From: Bacteroidota bacterium
GTDB lineage: Bacteria > Bacteroidota > Ignavibacteria > Kryptoniales > JAKASW01
Direction: 5' to 3'
Length of the DNA: 64,000 nucleotides
Assembly (NCBI GenBank): GCA_021825585.1
Contig: JAKAGT010000004.1
Span: 140,479-204,478 of the forward strand
The translations under genes and the position numbers were made by a program. Position 1 is the stretch's first letter, and the number at the start of each line of letters is the position of its first letter. Below, one piece after another: positions 52,357 through 62,000 of the stretch. Under the pieces are notes generated by a model, which was not told the DNA's origin, did no database searches, and worked only from the letters and a program-made list of their open reading frames with translations.

Positions 52357-53706
52357 TTATTTCATAAAGATCATCTTCTTCGTAAACTTCTGTCCGTCGG
52401 AAGTCGTCAACGAGTAGAAGTAGACACCCGACGGCAGGTTGTTTGCATTGAACACAACCGAGTGCTGACCGGCAGCCTGGACGCCGTTAACCAGTGTTGC
52501 CACCTCTCTCCCAAGAACGTCGTAAACCTTCAGAGTGACTTTGCCCGTCGCCTTCATGGCAAAATCGATCTTTGTAGACGGGTTGAATGGGTTCGGATAG
52601 TTTTGCAACAGGGAATACGAGGATGGAACATTGCCGGGCGGCTGGCTGATCGCAGTCGCTTTCCCGGTAAACATCTCAATGAACCCCTTGGAAGGTCCGA
52701 AGGCCGCCACGTAGGCAGTGTCGCCACTAGGACTGAACGCGATACCTCTCGGTCGCGGATCACTCGCGATAAGGTCACCAGCAAGACCCGTGTTCGGATT
52801 CCAAACAATGCTGTCTTTCAACACAGGCGCAGTGCGGTTAGTCATATCGAATCCATACCAGGCATACCCACTGTATGGCGGATTCGGCATACCACTAGTC
52901 ACGTTTCCGGAGCTAACCCACAGCCATCCGGTCTTCGGCTGCCATGCTGAGCTCTCGATGACCAGGTCTTTGAACGCTGTATCAGGGTCCAACACATAAG
53001 GTCCAAGTGTGCCGTTGTTGGAGTGATAATGAAGGCTCCCAAGTCCTATGTGATGTACCCATACATCGTTCCCATCCGCAGTTACCGTTAGGTTTCGGCT
53101 GTAGGACCCATACATGCTGGTGTCGACCGAAATCAAAACGGATGAGAAATCGGAGGCCAAAGCCACAGGACCAACGCCGGTCGTCGGTATGACCGTAGTG
53201 ATGAATACCTCGTCTGAGGCGTCGCACATTGGCGAGGTCATGGAGCTTTTGTAGCCGGGAATCGGGCTAACAGCACTCCTCGCTGTTTCTTTCCCTGTCT
53301 GATAATCGATCTTGCGGATGGTAAGACTGTTCTTTACAGCGACAATGTTTCCTTCGTGGTCGGTTGTCATTCCGTACCCAGCTGCCGCCGTGAAAAGGGT
53401 ATCGGGTGTTCCGTTGAAATCAAGAATTGGGCCGTATGTCTTGTAAAGTGAACCGTCCGGATTGTACACATAGAAATGCCAGGCACCGGCGTAGGTTCCG
53501 GCAGCGGTTTTAACACTGTCATTGCTTCCTGTGTACGGCATTATCCATACCCTTCCGTTCGGATCCACCGTCATGCAATTGTTCAACCCGTTGCTGAGAG
53601 TGAGGTTGGTGTCCGGAAACACTTTGGCATATTTCCACTGGGCATTTGCCGTAGTGAGGAACGCCACCATCACTAAACTAAGAAGAAACGCGAATCTTCT
53701 TGACAT
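52357..53706 (-). CDS. T9SS-secreted beta-propeller-like protein
   Basis: A 449-residue protein; AAGGAGG lies 6 bases before the ATG and a signal peptide follows (MSRRFAFLLSLVMVAFLTTANAQ). The body resembles a beta-propeller with Trp/Gly-rich blades (MTVDPNGRVWIMPYTG, MTTDHEGNIVAVKNSL, VTADGNDVWVHHIG, GIAFSPSGDTAYVAAFG). The final ~80 residues are a T9SS type A domain (LLQNYPNPFNPSTKIDFAM, VYDVLGREVATL, PSGVYFYSL, ending KKMIFMK). It follows the IPT/TIG lipoprotein and may be the terminal member of that operon. A binding role at the surface is likely; no catalytic motif is seen. Confidence 0.9.
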   Translation of the reverse strand: MSRRFAFLLSLVMVAFLTTANAQWKYAKVFPDTNLTLSNGLNNCMTVDPNGRVWIMPYTGSNDSVKTAAGTYAGAWHFYVYNPDGSLYKTYGPILDFNGTPDTLFTAAAGYGMTTDHEGNIVAVKNSLTIRKIDYQTGKETARSAVSPIPGYKSSMTSPMCDASDEVFITTVIPTTGVGPVALASDFSSVLISVDTSMYGSYSRNLTVTADGNDVWVHHIGLGSLHYHSNNGTLGPYVLDPDTAFKDLVIESSAWQPKTGWLWVSSGNVTSGMPNPPYSGYAWYGFDMTNRTAPVLKDSIVWNPNTGLAGDLIASDPRPRGIAFSPSGDTAYVAAFGPSKGFIEMFTGKATAISQPPGNVPSSYSLLQNYPNPFNPSTKIDFAMKATGKVTLKVYDVLGREVATLVNGVQAAGQHSVVFNANNLPSGVYFYSLTTSDGQKFTKKMIFMK

Positions 53707-53829
53707 TTTAAACCTCCTTAAGTAGTCTCTTTGTGGTAGAATAGCACGACTCTGTCACGACTCCAATCTCCGACAGAATCATCAATAAATAGATTACTTT
53801 GGGTCAACATCACCTCCTGACATTGGCTA

Positions 53830-53874
53830 AACCTCGTCAAGGTACCATCGCTTTGCCCGAACTCTGACGAGGTT
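53830..53874 (-). terminator. Inverted repeat after the IPT/TIG lipoprotein gene
   Basis: AACCTCGTCA (53830-53839) pairs with TGACGAGGTT (53865-53874) about 15 bases past the lipoprotein stop. The loop is long (25 bases) and no T-tract is present, so termination is possible but not certain. Confidence 0.4.
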
Positions 53875-53888
53875 ACCGGATTTGATTC

Positions 53889-55178
53889 TCATTGGATGCC
53901 ATAACTGGGGGCACCTTGCTTTCTTGCTACGATTTTCAGAAGATCGCCTGCAGCCGTTGTTGCGAACAAATTTGTGCCGATCCATGCAAATGACTTGCAC
54001 GGCGAGGTGAGGACCTTGCTAGTCACGTAAAGAGAGAATCTTCTGTCCACCGTGCCGCCAGGGTGTACCACTATCAAATAATCGCTTGAATCCGTGCCGG
54101 CATACATGTTGCCGTCGGCGGAAAAGGTTATCGCATATATGTTGGATCCGCCGGTCGGATCTGACGATAGGTCAAAATAGACTTCAGGAGTCCCAAGCGT
54201 ATCGTTTACTATCGGCGCTCTGTAGACCTTGCTTTGAGATCCCCCGACATTAGCCGCGAAGTAAAGGTATCCATTATAGTATCTCATGGAGCGAACGTTC
54301 CCAACGAATGGAAACTTTGTAACAGTTGTGACTGTGGCAAGGCCCAGGTCCACCGACGAAAACTTATAGATATACTTGTCGTTTCCGCCCACCCAGAGGT
54401 TGTGGTTCGGATCAAAATCAAGGGTGGAGAAGGAGGCGCCGGTCACGTTGGCCCAGACGGCTCCCGATCCGCCTTGTTGTAGCCTATAAACTGCCCTTTG
54501 GCCTTTAGCGGCATAAATATATCCGCTGGGTCCAAACTTAAAATCCGGCCATCCTATGTTTCCTGACGTCGGGTTGGCATAAGGAGAAGCAGCCCGGATA
54601 CCGCTGGAAGGCCCAATTTCGAAGATTCCCTCATCCTTTGTGCCGGAGAGATTTAGATTTGAAATGGAAGCATAGAGGGAATCATCAGATCCAACAGCGA
54701 TTCCGTAGAAACTTTCTCCGCTGGCAAGGGTGCTGAACGGAGCGATCGCAGGTATTAGCCGGTAGTTGTAAGTCGAACTGGAATACTCGCTGTAAAGAGT
54801 AGACACTCTGACTTGTATCGTGTCGCCGGAAATTGCAGGGGCTATCATCACTAGTCGAGTCGGACTCGCGCTGATGATCGGAAGGAAACCACGCGCATAA
54901 TAAGCCAGAGCCTTGGTTGAGTAATTGATGAAAGAAACCTGAATGCTGTCTATGACTGTCGAAAAATTCTTTCCATAGATTGTAATGGTGTCTATTCCTG
55001 CCAGCGCGCTTCCCGCCGGAGTCAAACTGTCAACGACGGGTGCAGGTGCGTTGCCGAGGCTTGGGTTGTATAGACTCGGCGAATCAACCTTGGTGCAGCC
55101 GCTGAAGTTCAACGACGCAGCGATGATAATGGCAAACGCTGCAGCTTCCAATATGGCCTTAAGTTCTTTTTTCATCAT
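53889..55178 (-). CDS. IPT/TIG-domain beta-propeller lipoprotein, paralogue
   Basis: A 429-residue lipoprotein with lipobox N-F-S-G-C in its signal peptide (MMKKELKAILEAAAF). The IPT/TIG domain (VVDSLTPAGSALAGIDTITIYGKNF) is followed by propeller-type repeats (GPSGYIYAAKGQRAVYRL, DFDPNHNLWVGGNDKYIYKF, NIYAITFSADGNMYAGTDSS). It closely parallels the lipoprotein at 43190-44425, down to the end (ARKQGAPSYGIQ versus VRKEGAPYYGIE). It begins 5 bases after the PorV-like gene and so is co-transcribed with PorV, FnIII and TBDR. A ligand-binding surface lipoprotein role is inferred. Confidence 0.87.
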   Translation of the reverse strand: MMKKELKAILEAAAFAIIIAASLNFSGCTKVDSPSLYNPSLGNAPAPVVDSLTPAGSALAGIDTITIYGKNFSTVIDSIQVSFINYSTKALAYYARGFLPIISASPTRLVMIAPAISGDTIQVRVSTLYSEYSSSTYNYRLIPAIAPFSTLASGESFYGIAVGSDDSLYASISNLNLSGTKDEGIFEIGPSSGIRAASPYANPTSGNIGWPDFKFGPSGYIYAAKGQRAVYRLQQGGSGAVWANVTGASFSTLDFDPNHNLWVGGNDKYIYKFSSVDLGLATVTTVTKFPFVGNVRSMRYYNGYLYFAANVGGSQSKVYRAPIVNDTLGTPEVYFDLSSDPTGGSNIYAITFSADGNMYAGTDSSDYLIVVHPGGTVDRRFSLYVTSKVLTSPCKSFAWIGTNLFATTAAGDLLKIVARKQGAPSYGIQ

Positions 55179-55183
55179 TCACC

Positions 55184-56287
55184 TCAATAAGCGACAACAA
55201 ATGAGAGTCTTTGAACATCGGAGAATCCACCGGTGAACGGGGTCCAGGAATAATCAATACCCAGGTTGACGCCGGCGATGTCTTTATGTATCCCGACTCC
55301 CGCAGTGACCCCGTACACATCATTGTTGAACATGTAGCCTCCACGAAGGGATATCATCTGCAGGAAAGTGTACTCCGCGCCGATATTCACTTGTTCAGGG
55401 TAATCTCTCGGATGTGTGGCGCCGACGGCTATAATGAGCGATTGACTTCTACTGTCGATGTTCCACATATCGAGAAGGTTCATGGAAATTCCGAGATTGA
55501 AAATGAGCGGGAGATCAAAGCTTTCCGACACGTATTTGAGCTGGCGTGAAAAATTCCTCACATCCATTCCGAAGGCCAGACTCTTGAATCCGGTTTTGTA
55601 GAGCATTCCGAAATCAAAAGAGATTACGCTCAGTTTTGACCTTGAGGAGGTATAGCTCCCGTTGGTATTGACGCTTGTTACGCTCGAACCAAGGTCCTGG
55701 AAATCGTAGTTTACGTTGCCACCAACGGCAAACCTATCGCTGATTGCCTTTGCGTAGCCTATCCCAACGGAATAGGCTGTTGGCGAAAACGTCCCGAGAT
55801 CCAAGTACCCGTTGGCATTGTTCGCTATTATCGTTTTGTCCATCGAGCCGTAGTTGACCAATCTGAAGTTGAAACCGATGGCGCCGTATTCTCCGTGAGC
55901 CGGACTGATTGCAATACTTCCGTAATAATGTCTGATGTCTGCAATCCAGCCTATCTGTCCGACGGAAAGCGACACGTCGTTCTGGAGCCTCGCCATGCTG
56001 GCGGTGTTGAAGAACATTGCTGCCGAACTCATCTCAAGAGATGTCATCACCTCTCCCATCGCTGCCGCGCGCGGGTCAGTGGCAACGTTCAGGAAGTCGA
56101 AGCCCGATTGCGCCAACTTCTGTTGTGCAAATGAAGTTGCCGCAAAAAGTTGCAACAGAAGAATAGCCAAAACGACCATTCCCCTCGATGTCATTCCGAC
56201 GGAGTTTATCCCGCGCAATGCGGGGTCGGAACTCATTCGGTCGAGATGACAACTCTTATTCTTTTTCATTATGTTTCCAGTTTTCAT
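55184..56287 (-). CDS. PorV/PorQ-family outer-membrane barrel with a repeat-encoded N-terminal segment
   Basis: A 367-residue frame from the ATG at 56287 (AGGTGA 5 bases upstream; a GTG at 56296 overlapping the FnIII stop is an alternative). The barrel has SGFDFLNVATDPRAAAMGEV, AMFFNTASMARL, RFAVGGNVNYDFQDLG, GATHPRDYPEQVNIGAEY and a terminal RLSFVVAY. Unusually, 21 residues (CHLDRMSSDPALRGINSVGMT) precede the hydrophobic signal core (GMVVLAILLLQLFAA); they are the translation of a palindromic intergenic-type repeat at 56189-56251. A start at the repeat's own final ATG (MTSRGMVV...) would restore a normal signal peptide but lacks a good ribosome site. It lies between FnIII and lipoprotein genes. 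Confidence 0.85.
   Translation of the reverse strand: MKTGNIMKKNKSCHLDRMSSDPALRGINSVGMTSRGMVVLAILLLQLFAATSFAQQKLAQSGFDFLNVATDPRAAAMGEVMTSLEMSSAAMFFNTASMARLQNDVSLSVGQIGWIADIRHYYGSIAISPAHGEYGAIGFNFRLVNYGSMDKTIIANNANGYLDLGTFSPTAYSVGIGYAKAISDRFAVGGNVNYDFQDLGSSVTSVNTNGSYTSSRSKLSVISFDFGMLYKTGFKSLAFGMDVRNFSRQLKYVSESFDLPLIFNLGISMNLLDMWNIDSRSQSLIIAVGATHPRDYPEQVNIGAEYTFLQMISLRGGYMFNNDVYGVTAGVGIHKDIAGVNLGIDYSWTPFTGGFSDVQRLSFVVAY
56189..56251. repeat. Palindromic repeat inside the PorV-like coding region
   Basis: GTCATTCCGACGGAG at the left and TCGGTCGAGATGAC at the right form imperfect inverted ends, with an inner stem CCCGC-GCAAT-GCGGG. The design (GTCAT-CCGA ... TGAC with a nested GC hairpin) resembles the repeat units at 31.1-32.1 kb, although the sequence differs. 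It lies within the 5' part of the PorV-like gene, keeping the frame open. Confidence 0.75.
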
Positions 56288-56292
56288 GTCGC

Positions 56293-58905
56293 TCACCTGA
56301 TCACAACGAATTTCTTAATTGCGGTCTGTCCTTTCGGAGTCTGGAACACCACTATGTACACTCCGCTGACGACGATCTGATTGGAAGACGTCGTGCAATC
56401 CCAATATTCGTCGCCGCTTCCGTTGGTATGCTGCAGCGTTTTTATCAGCTGTCCAAGCTCCGTGTATATCTTGATGGTGCATTCCGGCGGTATGTTCAGA
56501 AAAGCGATCTGGTTCGGTTCCCCCGGATACCGCAAGACATTCTGGGCTGCCGAGATGTTGAAGGGATTGGGGACAACTCTGATGACGTCGCCGAGGCTTG
56601 CGCCGCTATTCTTTGTCGTCGAAAAGCTGATAAGAGTATCCCCGACCGAGCTTGACCTCACAAGTATACCGCTGCCTTGCGGGTCACCTGTTCCGGTACA
56701 AACGATTTCTCCAGACATGTTCGGTGAGTTACCGGTAAGATTAAGCGACCGAACGGTAAAAATCGCACCGTTGTTTGTGTAGACCGCATGGATCGGGGGA
56801 GGAGTGGTTATTCCACTGACAGTGAAGATGGCTTTGACAGGTGCTGAAACGCCCGGTCTCAACAGCTTGGCCGGATCATACGTCTGGGTATAGTACCTTC
56901 CGCTTTCAAGGGCGACACCGGCGGGAGTATTGCCTCCCCCGTTGTTGTCCGCGGCGTCTCCGACGGACGTAATGTAATAGTAGTAATCAAAACCGCGAAT
57001 TGCCGACATGTCGTTGTAGCTTGTTACACCCGGCGCCGCATGGTAGAGCAATGTGTAAGCACTATCAACCAAACCCTCTGCGCGGTAAATGTTGTATCCC
57101 GTGACTGTCGGCCCGCCTTGGGGAGCGGCCCAGGAAAGAGAAATCCTGTCTCCACCGGACGTGACCGTGAATGTTGATGGTGGCAGGGGAGGCTGCGGTA
57201 TGTTATAGCCGGAGTGATAGTTTGCGATCGCCCTGCGAAAGGTCTGGAATAATGAATCCCGGCCGGTATAGACCGAATCGTCTTTCTGCGAAGCCGTTAT
57301 CTCTCCCCACTTGAATTTGTGTCCGACTCTTATGCATGCTTCGCGGCTCAGGCCGGCAGCGGCTTCTGCCATCACAATGTGAAAGCTTTGCCCCGGAGCA
57401 AGATTGTACGGGCCATATCCCTGGGCGACACTCATGCCGCCGGTTGTGCCGAATGAAGGATCGCCGTAAATCCCGACCTTGTCAGCCATGCGTTGACCGG
57501 GCCAGCTCACCGCCCCGTTGATCCAGCCGACGTTCTGACCCAGCGACATCATCTGGTACTCAGTCTGCATTATCGCTCCGTTGAATTGGCTGATGCTGTT
57601 GGCCTGATTATAGGCATCATCAGAACTGATGTAAGCAGTCGTACTTGGCTGGCTTGGGTCGTCTGTAGTATCGGTTGGTGATTTGTCGGCATGGATTGTA
57701 CAGACTCCGATGAATTGAGCCGCGCCCAATCTCCCCGTGGTATCATTCGCCGGCGGACCTGGCTGCGCAGAGGCGTTCAGCCAAATTGGACCTCCAATGT
57801 TGTCGCTCGTTGGTGCACCACCACCCAGGCCCGGCATCCCGGGCACATTGAAATCGTAACCGCTGCTTTTGTAGTTGCCATGCCACGAGTATATCGCCCG
57901 AACATCGTCATATTTGTTAACCGGTTCGCTTTTCAGTACCTGCCCGCCAAAGAACGTGTTTGCCGGGCTTGGCCCGTCGACACCGCTAACGCTGTTATCT
58001 TCATTTATTCCCCACCCAGACGAGTTTGTCCCGACAACATAGCGCGTTTCTGCACACACCGCATATCTGTATTGGAACAGGATGCGTATGCTGTCGAGCG
58101 GCTGGCTGGAAGTGTTCCTGAACGTGTAGTCATAAATCACGTAATTATCATGAAACTGCTGGCTGAAGCCGATCATTTTTCTTACCATCGTCAGACCGAT
58201 ATATGTCTGTGCGCTGTCATAAATAAGACGATCCATCTTCTGACTCGCGATCGTATTATCCACATCAGGGGGAATGTTGTACGATGGGTTCCCGTCGACA
58301 AAGACCTGCGGGAGTGCGAACCTGTCCGTTGTCGTAAGTTCCTTGGGAATGAATTCGGACGCATCGCCGTTATACCTCGGGCCAAAGTGAACGACTTTAT
58401 AAGGCCAGACCGAGTGGTCTTTGGGATCCGTCCAGTTTCTGACCCCAATCCACAATCCTTTTGCTGCTATCATATCCTGGTTGGCATGGATAGCGGGCCA
58501 TCTGCATCCATCCTGCTGCACCGTCACTCTCTGTTCCTCGTACTCGCACCCCGCGCTCGAATACCAGCTCTGGAACGAACCTATATCCATCCACTTTATT
58601 GCGTATTGTGCGGAAGCAGAGCTACTTAGCATAAGGAGCATGAATGCGAGGCTCCCCAAAAAAACTCCAAGCTCCAACTTCCTCCGAAGAAGCCCATTCG
58701 GAAAAGCTCCCACGCAAGTGGTCCTTCGGACTAACAAGCTCCAACAATCAAAAGGAAAAGTCCCCAAACCTGCTTGCTCGTTCTCACTTTGGCTGTTGTG
58801 ATTTTCTTCTTGTCCCGTCGAGATATTTGTATGTCGGGATGCCGCATGGCAGCATTTGGAACTTTGTGTTTGCCGTTTTGAATTTACCTCAATGTTGAAT
58901 TTCAT
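56293..58905 (-). CDS. FnIII surface protein with variant T9SS-like C-terminal domain and odd N-terminal extension
   Basis: An 870-residue frame; GAGGAAG precedes the ATG at 58905. The hydrophobic signal core (LELGVFLGSLAFMLLML) only starts near residue 77, and the preceding Cys/His/Asn-rich stretch looks like translated repeat DNA; a TTG at 58677 after GGAGG would give a normal signal peptide. The mature protein matches the one at 44.6 kb: GSFQSWYSSAGCEYEEQ, FSQQFHDNYVIYDYTFRNT, an FnIII domain (FTVTSGGDRISLSWAAPQGG ... YYYYITSVGD) and the end IRVVPNPFNISAAQN, NQIAFLNIPPECTIKIYTELG, VVSGVYIVVF, KKFVVIR. It follows its TBDR and overlaps or abuts the PorV-like gene. Confidence 0.85.
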   Translation of the reverse strand: MKFNIEVNSKRQTQSSKCCHAASRHTNISTGQEENHNSQSENEQAGLGTFPFDCWSLLVRRTTCVGAFPNGLLRRKLELGVFLGSLAFMLLMLSSSASAQYAIKWMDIGSFQSWYSSAGCEYEEQRVTVQQDGCRWPAIHANQDMIAAKGLWIGVRNWTDPKDHSVWPYKVVHFGPRYNGDASEFIPKELTTTDRFALPQVFVDGNPSYNIPPDVDNTIASQKMDRLIYDSAQTYIGLTMVRKMIGFSQQFHDNYVIYDYTFRNTSSQPLDSIRILFQYRYAVCAETRYVVGTNSSGWGINEDNSVSGVDGPSPANTFFGGQVLKSEPVNKYDDVRAIYSWHGNYKSSGYDFNVPGMPGLGGGAPTSDNIGGPIWLNASAQPGPPANDTTGRLGAAQFIGVCTIHADKSPTDTTDDPSQPSTTAYISSDDAYNQANSISQFNGAIMQTEYQMMSLGQNVGWINGAVSWPGQRMADKVGIYGDPSFGTTGGMSVAQGYGPYNLAPGQSFHIVMAEAAAGLSREACIRVGHKFKWGEITASQKDDSVYTGRDSLFQTFRRAIANYHSGYNIPQPPLPPSTFTVTSGGDRISLSWAAPQGGPTVTGYNIYRAEGLVDSAYTLLYHAAPGVTSYNDMSAIRGFDYYYYITSVGDAADNNGGGNTPAGVALESGRYYTQTYDPAKLLRPGVSAPVKAIFTVSGITTPPPIHAVYTNNGAIFTVRSLNLTGNSPNMSGEIVCTGTGDPQGSGILVRSSSVGDTLISFSTTKNSGASLGDVIRVVPNPFNISAAQNVLRYPGEPNQIAFLNIPPECTIKIYTELGQLIKTLQHTNGSGDEYWDCTTSSNQIVVSGVYIVVFQTPKGQTAIKKFVVIR

Positions 58906-59004
58906 TTCTTCCTCATAGCTCTTTTCTCAGGAAAGAAAAATTTCTAATTGTATTCTGCTGTTCATTCTATTTTACCTGCTTCTCACTGCCTGCTACCTAC
59001 CGCT

Positions 59005-62000
59005 CTACGGTATGTCATATGTGATTCTAATTCCGTAGTAGAATGTCCTCGGATTCAGCATAGACAACTGCCATAGCATCGGCATGCGGACATATGGCTT
59101 GCTTGATGACTGATAATCTCCGGGTCTGTCGTTTCCCGGAGTGTTTATGTAACCGAATTTCGGGGTGTTTGCATCGCCTGCAATCGAAGCTGGCAGATGA
59201 AGAGATTCCATATAATTGTTGAAGTCGTTAGTCCCGCTACCAAGGAATCCGAATTGGTACGACATGTATTTGTAATTGAAAATGTTATAAATGTCCGCGA
59301 ACAGCTCCATATCAATGCCATAGAAATGGAAGCCGCGGCTTATTCTCAGATCGAAATCAAGGTAATCCTTCCACTGGGCATTGTTCCGAATACCCGGGAT
59401 CGTCTGCCCCCCCGACCATGTGAACCATGGCCCCGCGGACCAATTGCCGAGAAGATTAATATGCCAGTCGGCGAGAGGCTTGATGTTACTCCAATTTGGA
59501 CCAAACCAGTTAGGTGTGAAGAAATCCAGGTTGAGTCGTGCGTATGGCTGCGGAAGCGGTTTGGATTGAAAGATGTCGCCCCACTGGTTGCTCGGCGGAT
59601 TTGCCATTTCCTGCATTTCGTACGCGCGTTGGTCTGCCGGACTCTGATACAGCCATCTCCAACCAAATCTGCCGTAACTCGATACCATGTAAGTGTAATT
59701 CACGAAACCGTGCAACCAGTCTCCTCTGTCCTTTGAAAGGGTTATCTCAAAACCTCTTATGTCTTCGTAAAGATTGCTTGTAGAAAGTCGGTAGTTAACC
59801 AGGCTATTGGAGCTCTGGTAATAAGTGGTCGTCGGTTCATCGGAAACATCCTTGTAGTAACCGGCAATGTGTATCAGGTATTGGTCAAAGAGGCTTTGCT
59901 CAAATCCCAATTCGTACGCTATCGTACGGGGAAGAGGAGCATTCGGATTTGCGACAAAGGTGACGTTATCCGTTCCCAAATTCCTTTGAATCAGGTACAA
60001 ATCGTCCGGTGTCGGCATTGAGTAGAAATGACCATAGTTGAAATACAGTTTCGAATCGACTGTCACGGGAAAGGATATCCCAAGGCGGGGTTCAACCACG
60101 ACCAGCGTTTTGGTGGAAGCGTGGGATACCGTATCAAGCCCGATTGGGTCAATTCCCGAGAAAATGAGCGAATAGGGATCATTAGTGGTGTACCACTGCC
60201 CGCCCGCGCGGGAAGCGTCGACTCTGACTCCCAGGTTCGCTATCATGCCTTCAAACTCGATCTTGTCCTGCAAATAGACGGATGCGCGAGTAGGGAACGT
60301 GTGCCAGTGCGACCAGTTGTTGTTTGAAGTCAGGGCAGAGTCTATCAGCCCGTAATTGACATTGTTGTCGGTATAGTTGAATTCCAGGCCCGTCTTGATC
60401 TGATTGTAGTCATCAATCTGACTTGTCAGGTCGAACTTCACATTATATTCAGCGAGGCTGCTGGTGTCGCGTGAATCGCTCATCCCCAGACCGTTGTTGC
60501 TGAACGTGCTCTGGTATGATTGGTAAGATGGAGCTGCGGGCCAATATCCGAACGGGAAATGGTTCGTAGTATAGTAATTCCCGAACCGGACCAACGAAGT
60601 ATCCCTGGAATAGGGTAGAGGAGTGTCATATCGGCTCCCTGTCTCTCGTATATTTACTTCATAAAATGTCCTGGGATCGATTACATGAGAGAACTTTGCG
60701 CCAAGCATGTTGAAATCCACCGTGGTGGGGTTCCAATACCAATCAAAGTACATCCTGGAATCAGGGTAGCTTTGCCCCGAGTATACCGGAGATAATTGGC
60801 CTGCAATCTGAGAACTGGTTTGAAAGATTCCGTATGAACCACTTCGGCTGCTGCTGGTGCCAGATTGCTGTCCCAACATTCCTTCAAGCACAAGTTCCAT
60901 CCCAGGTCCCACATCCGAAGTCATCTTCAAAGAACCATTATAGTTCTTGTAACTGTCTGTCGTCAGCGGCACAATGTACATCGATTGCTGGGCTGTATAC
61001 GATGCCCAGAAACGCAGGTTGCCGAGATCCTTGCCCACGAACGGGAAGGGCCCGCCAAAGCTTGCATCAATGCTGTAATTGGGCTTCTTTATGCTGAAGT
61101 CCTTCCGGTGCGTCCACCCCCACAGTTTTTGAGCCGCAACAGGATTCAAGAATTGGGATGAGTCGCCGCTTGCAAGCGATTTCTCGGCCTCGGCAATCCA
61201 GCCGTTGAAGTTCGGGTATCGTGATTGAGTCGATGCGTCCCATCCACCGTTTTTTGTGCCGTAATATGCAACCGCGGGGTCCATGTAAGGCCTTACAAAG
61301 TAGGTGTTCAATCCGTTTATGGGTCCACCGAAGTTCTGTGCCTGTGGAGGAGCCACGCGCGAAAGAACGCTTATCGTATAATGCTCACGGCTCCCGCTGT
61401 TCGTCGTAACGTTTACCACACCCGATCTGATGTTCCCGTACTCCGCATTGAAACCGCCGGTTTGGATCTGTATGTCCTTCACAGAAGTCATGCTTATCGA
61501 ATTGTATTGGAGGTTGCTTCTTTGATCACGAAGGGTAAAACCGTCCACCACGAATGCAACCTGGTCTGCGCTATTGACCACGGAATTGCTTACACCTCGA
61601 ATGAGGATCTGGCCCTGACCCGTAAGTTGGACTCCGGCCTGCAATCCGACAACAGTGGCTACCGATACGGCAGGTATTGATGCGATTTGGCTGGCGTTCA
61701 GGTTCGTGGTGCTGGCGGATACATCCTTCTGAATCACCGGCCTCTGAGCAATCACGGTCACCTCCTGGGTAGTGACCGCTGATTCGGACAATTTTACGTC
61801 GATGGAGGTCGTCTGGTCGATTGCCACCCGCACGTTTTCCACTATCGTCGTGACGTATCCGACCATGGACGCTTTTAGCACGTAGGTCCCGGGAGTTAGA
61901 TTAAGAATGACATAACGCCCGTTCAGATCGGTCGAAGCTCCTAGATTCGTTCCCTGTACCATTACAGTAACACCCACCAATTTTTCACCCGTCACCGCAC

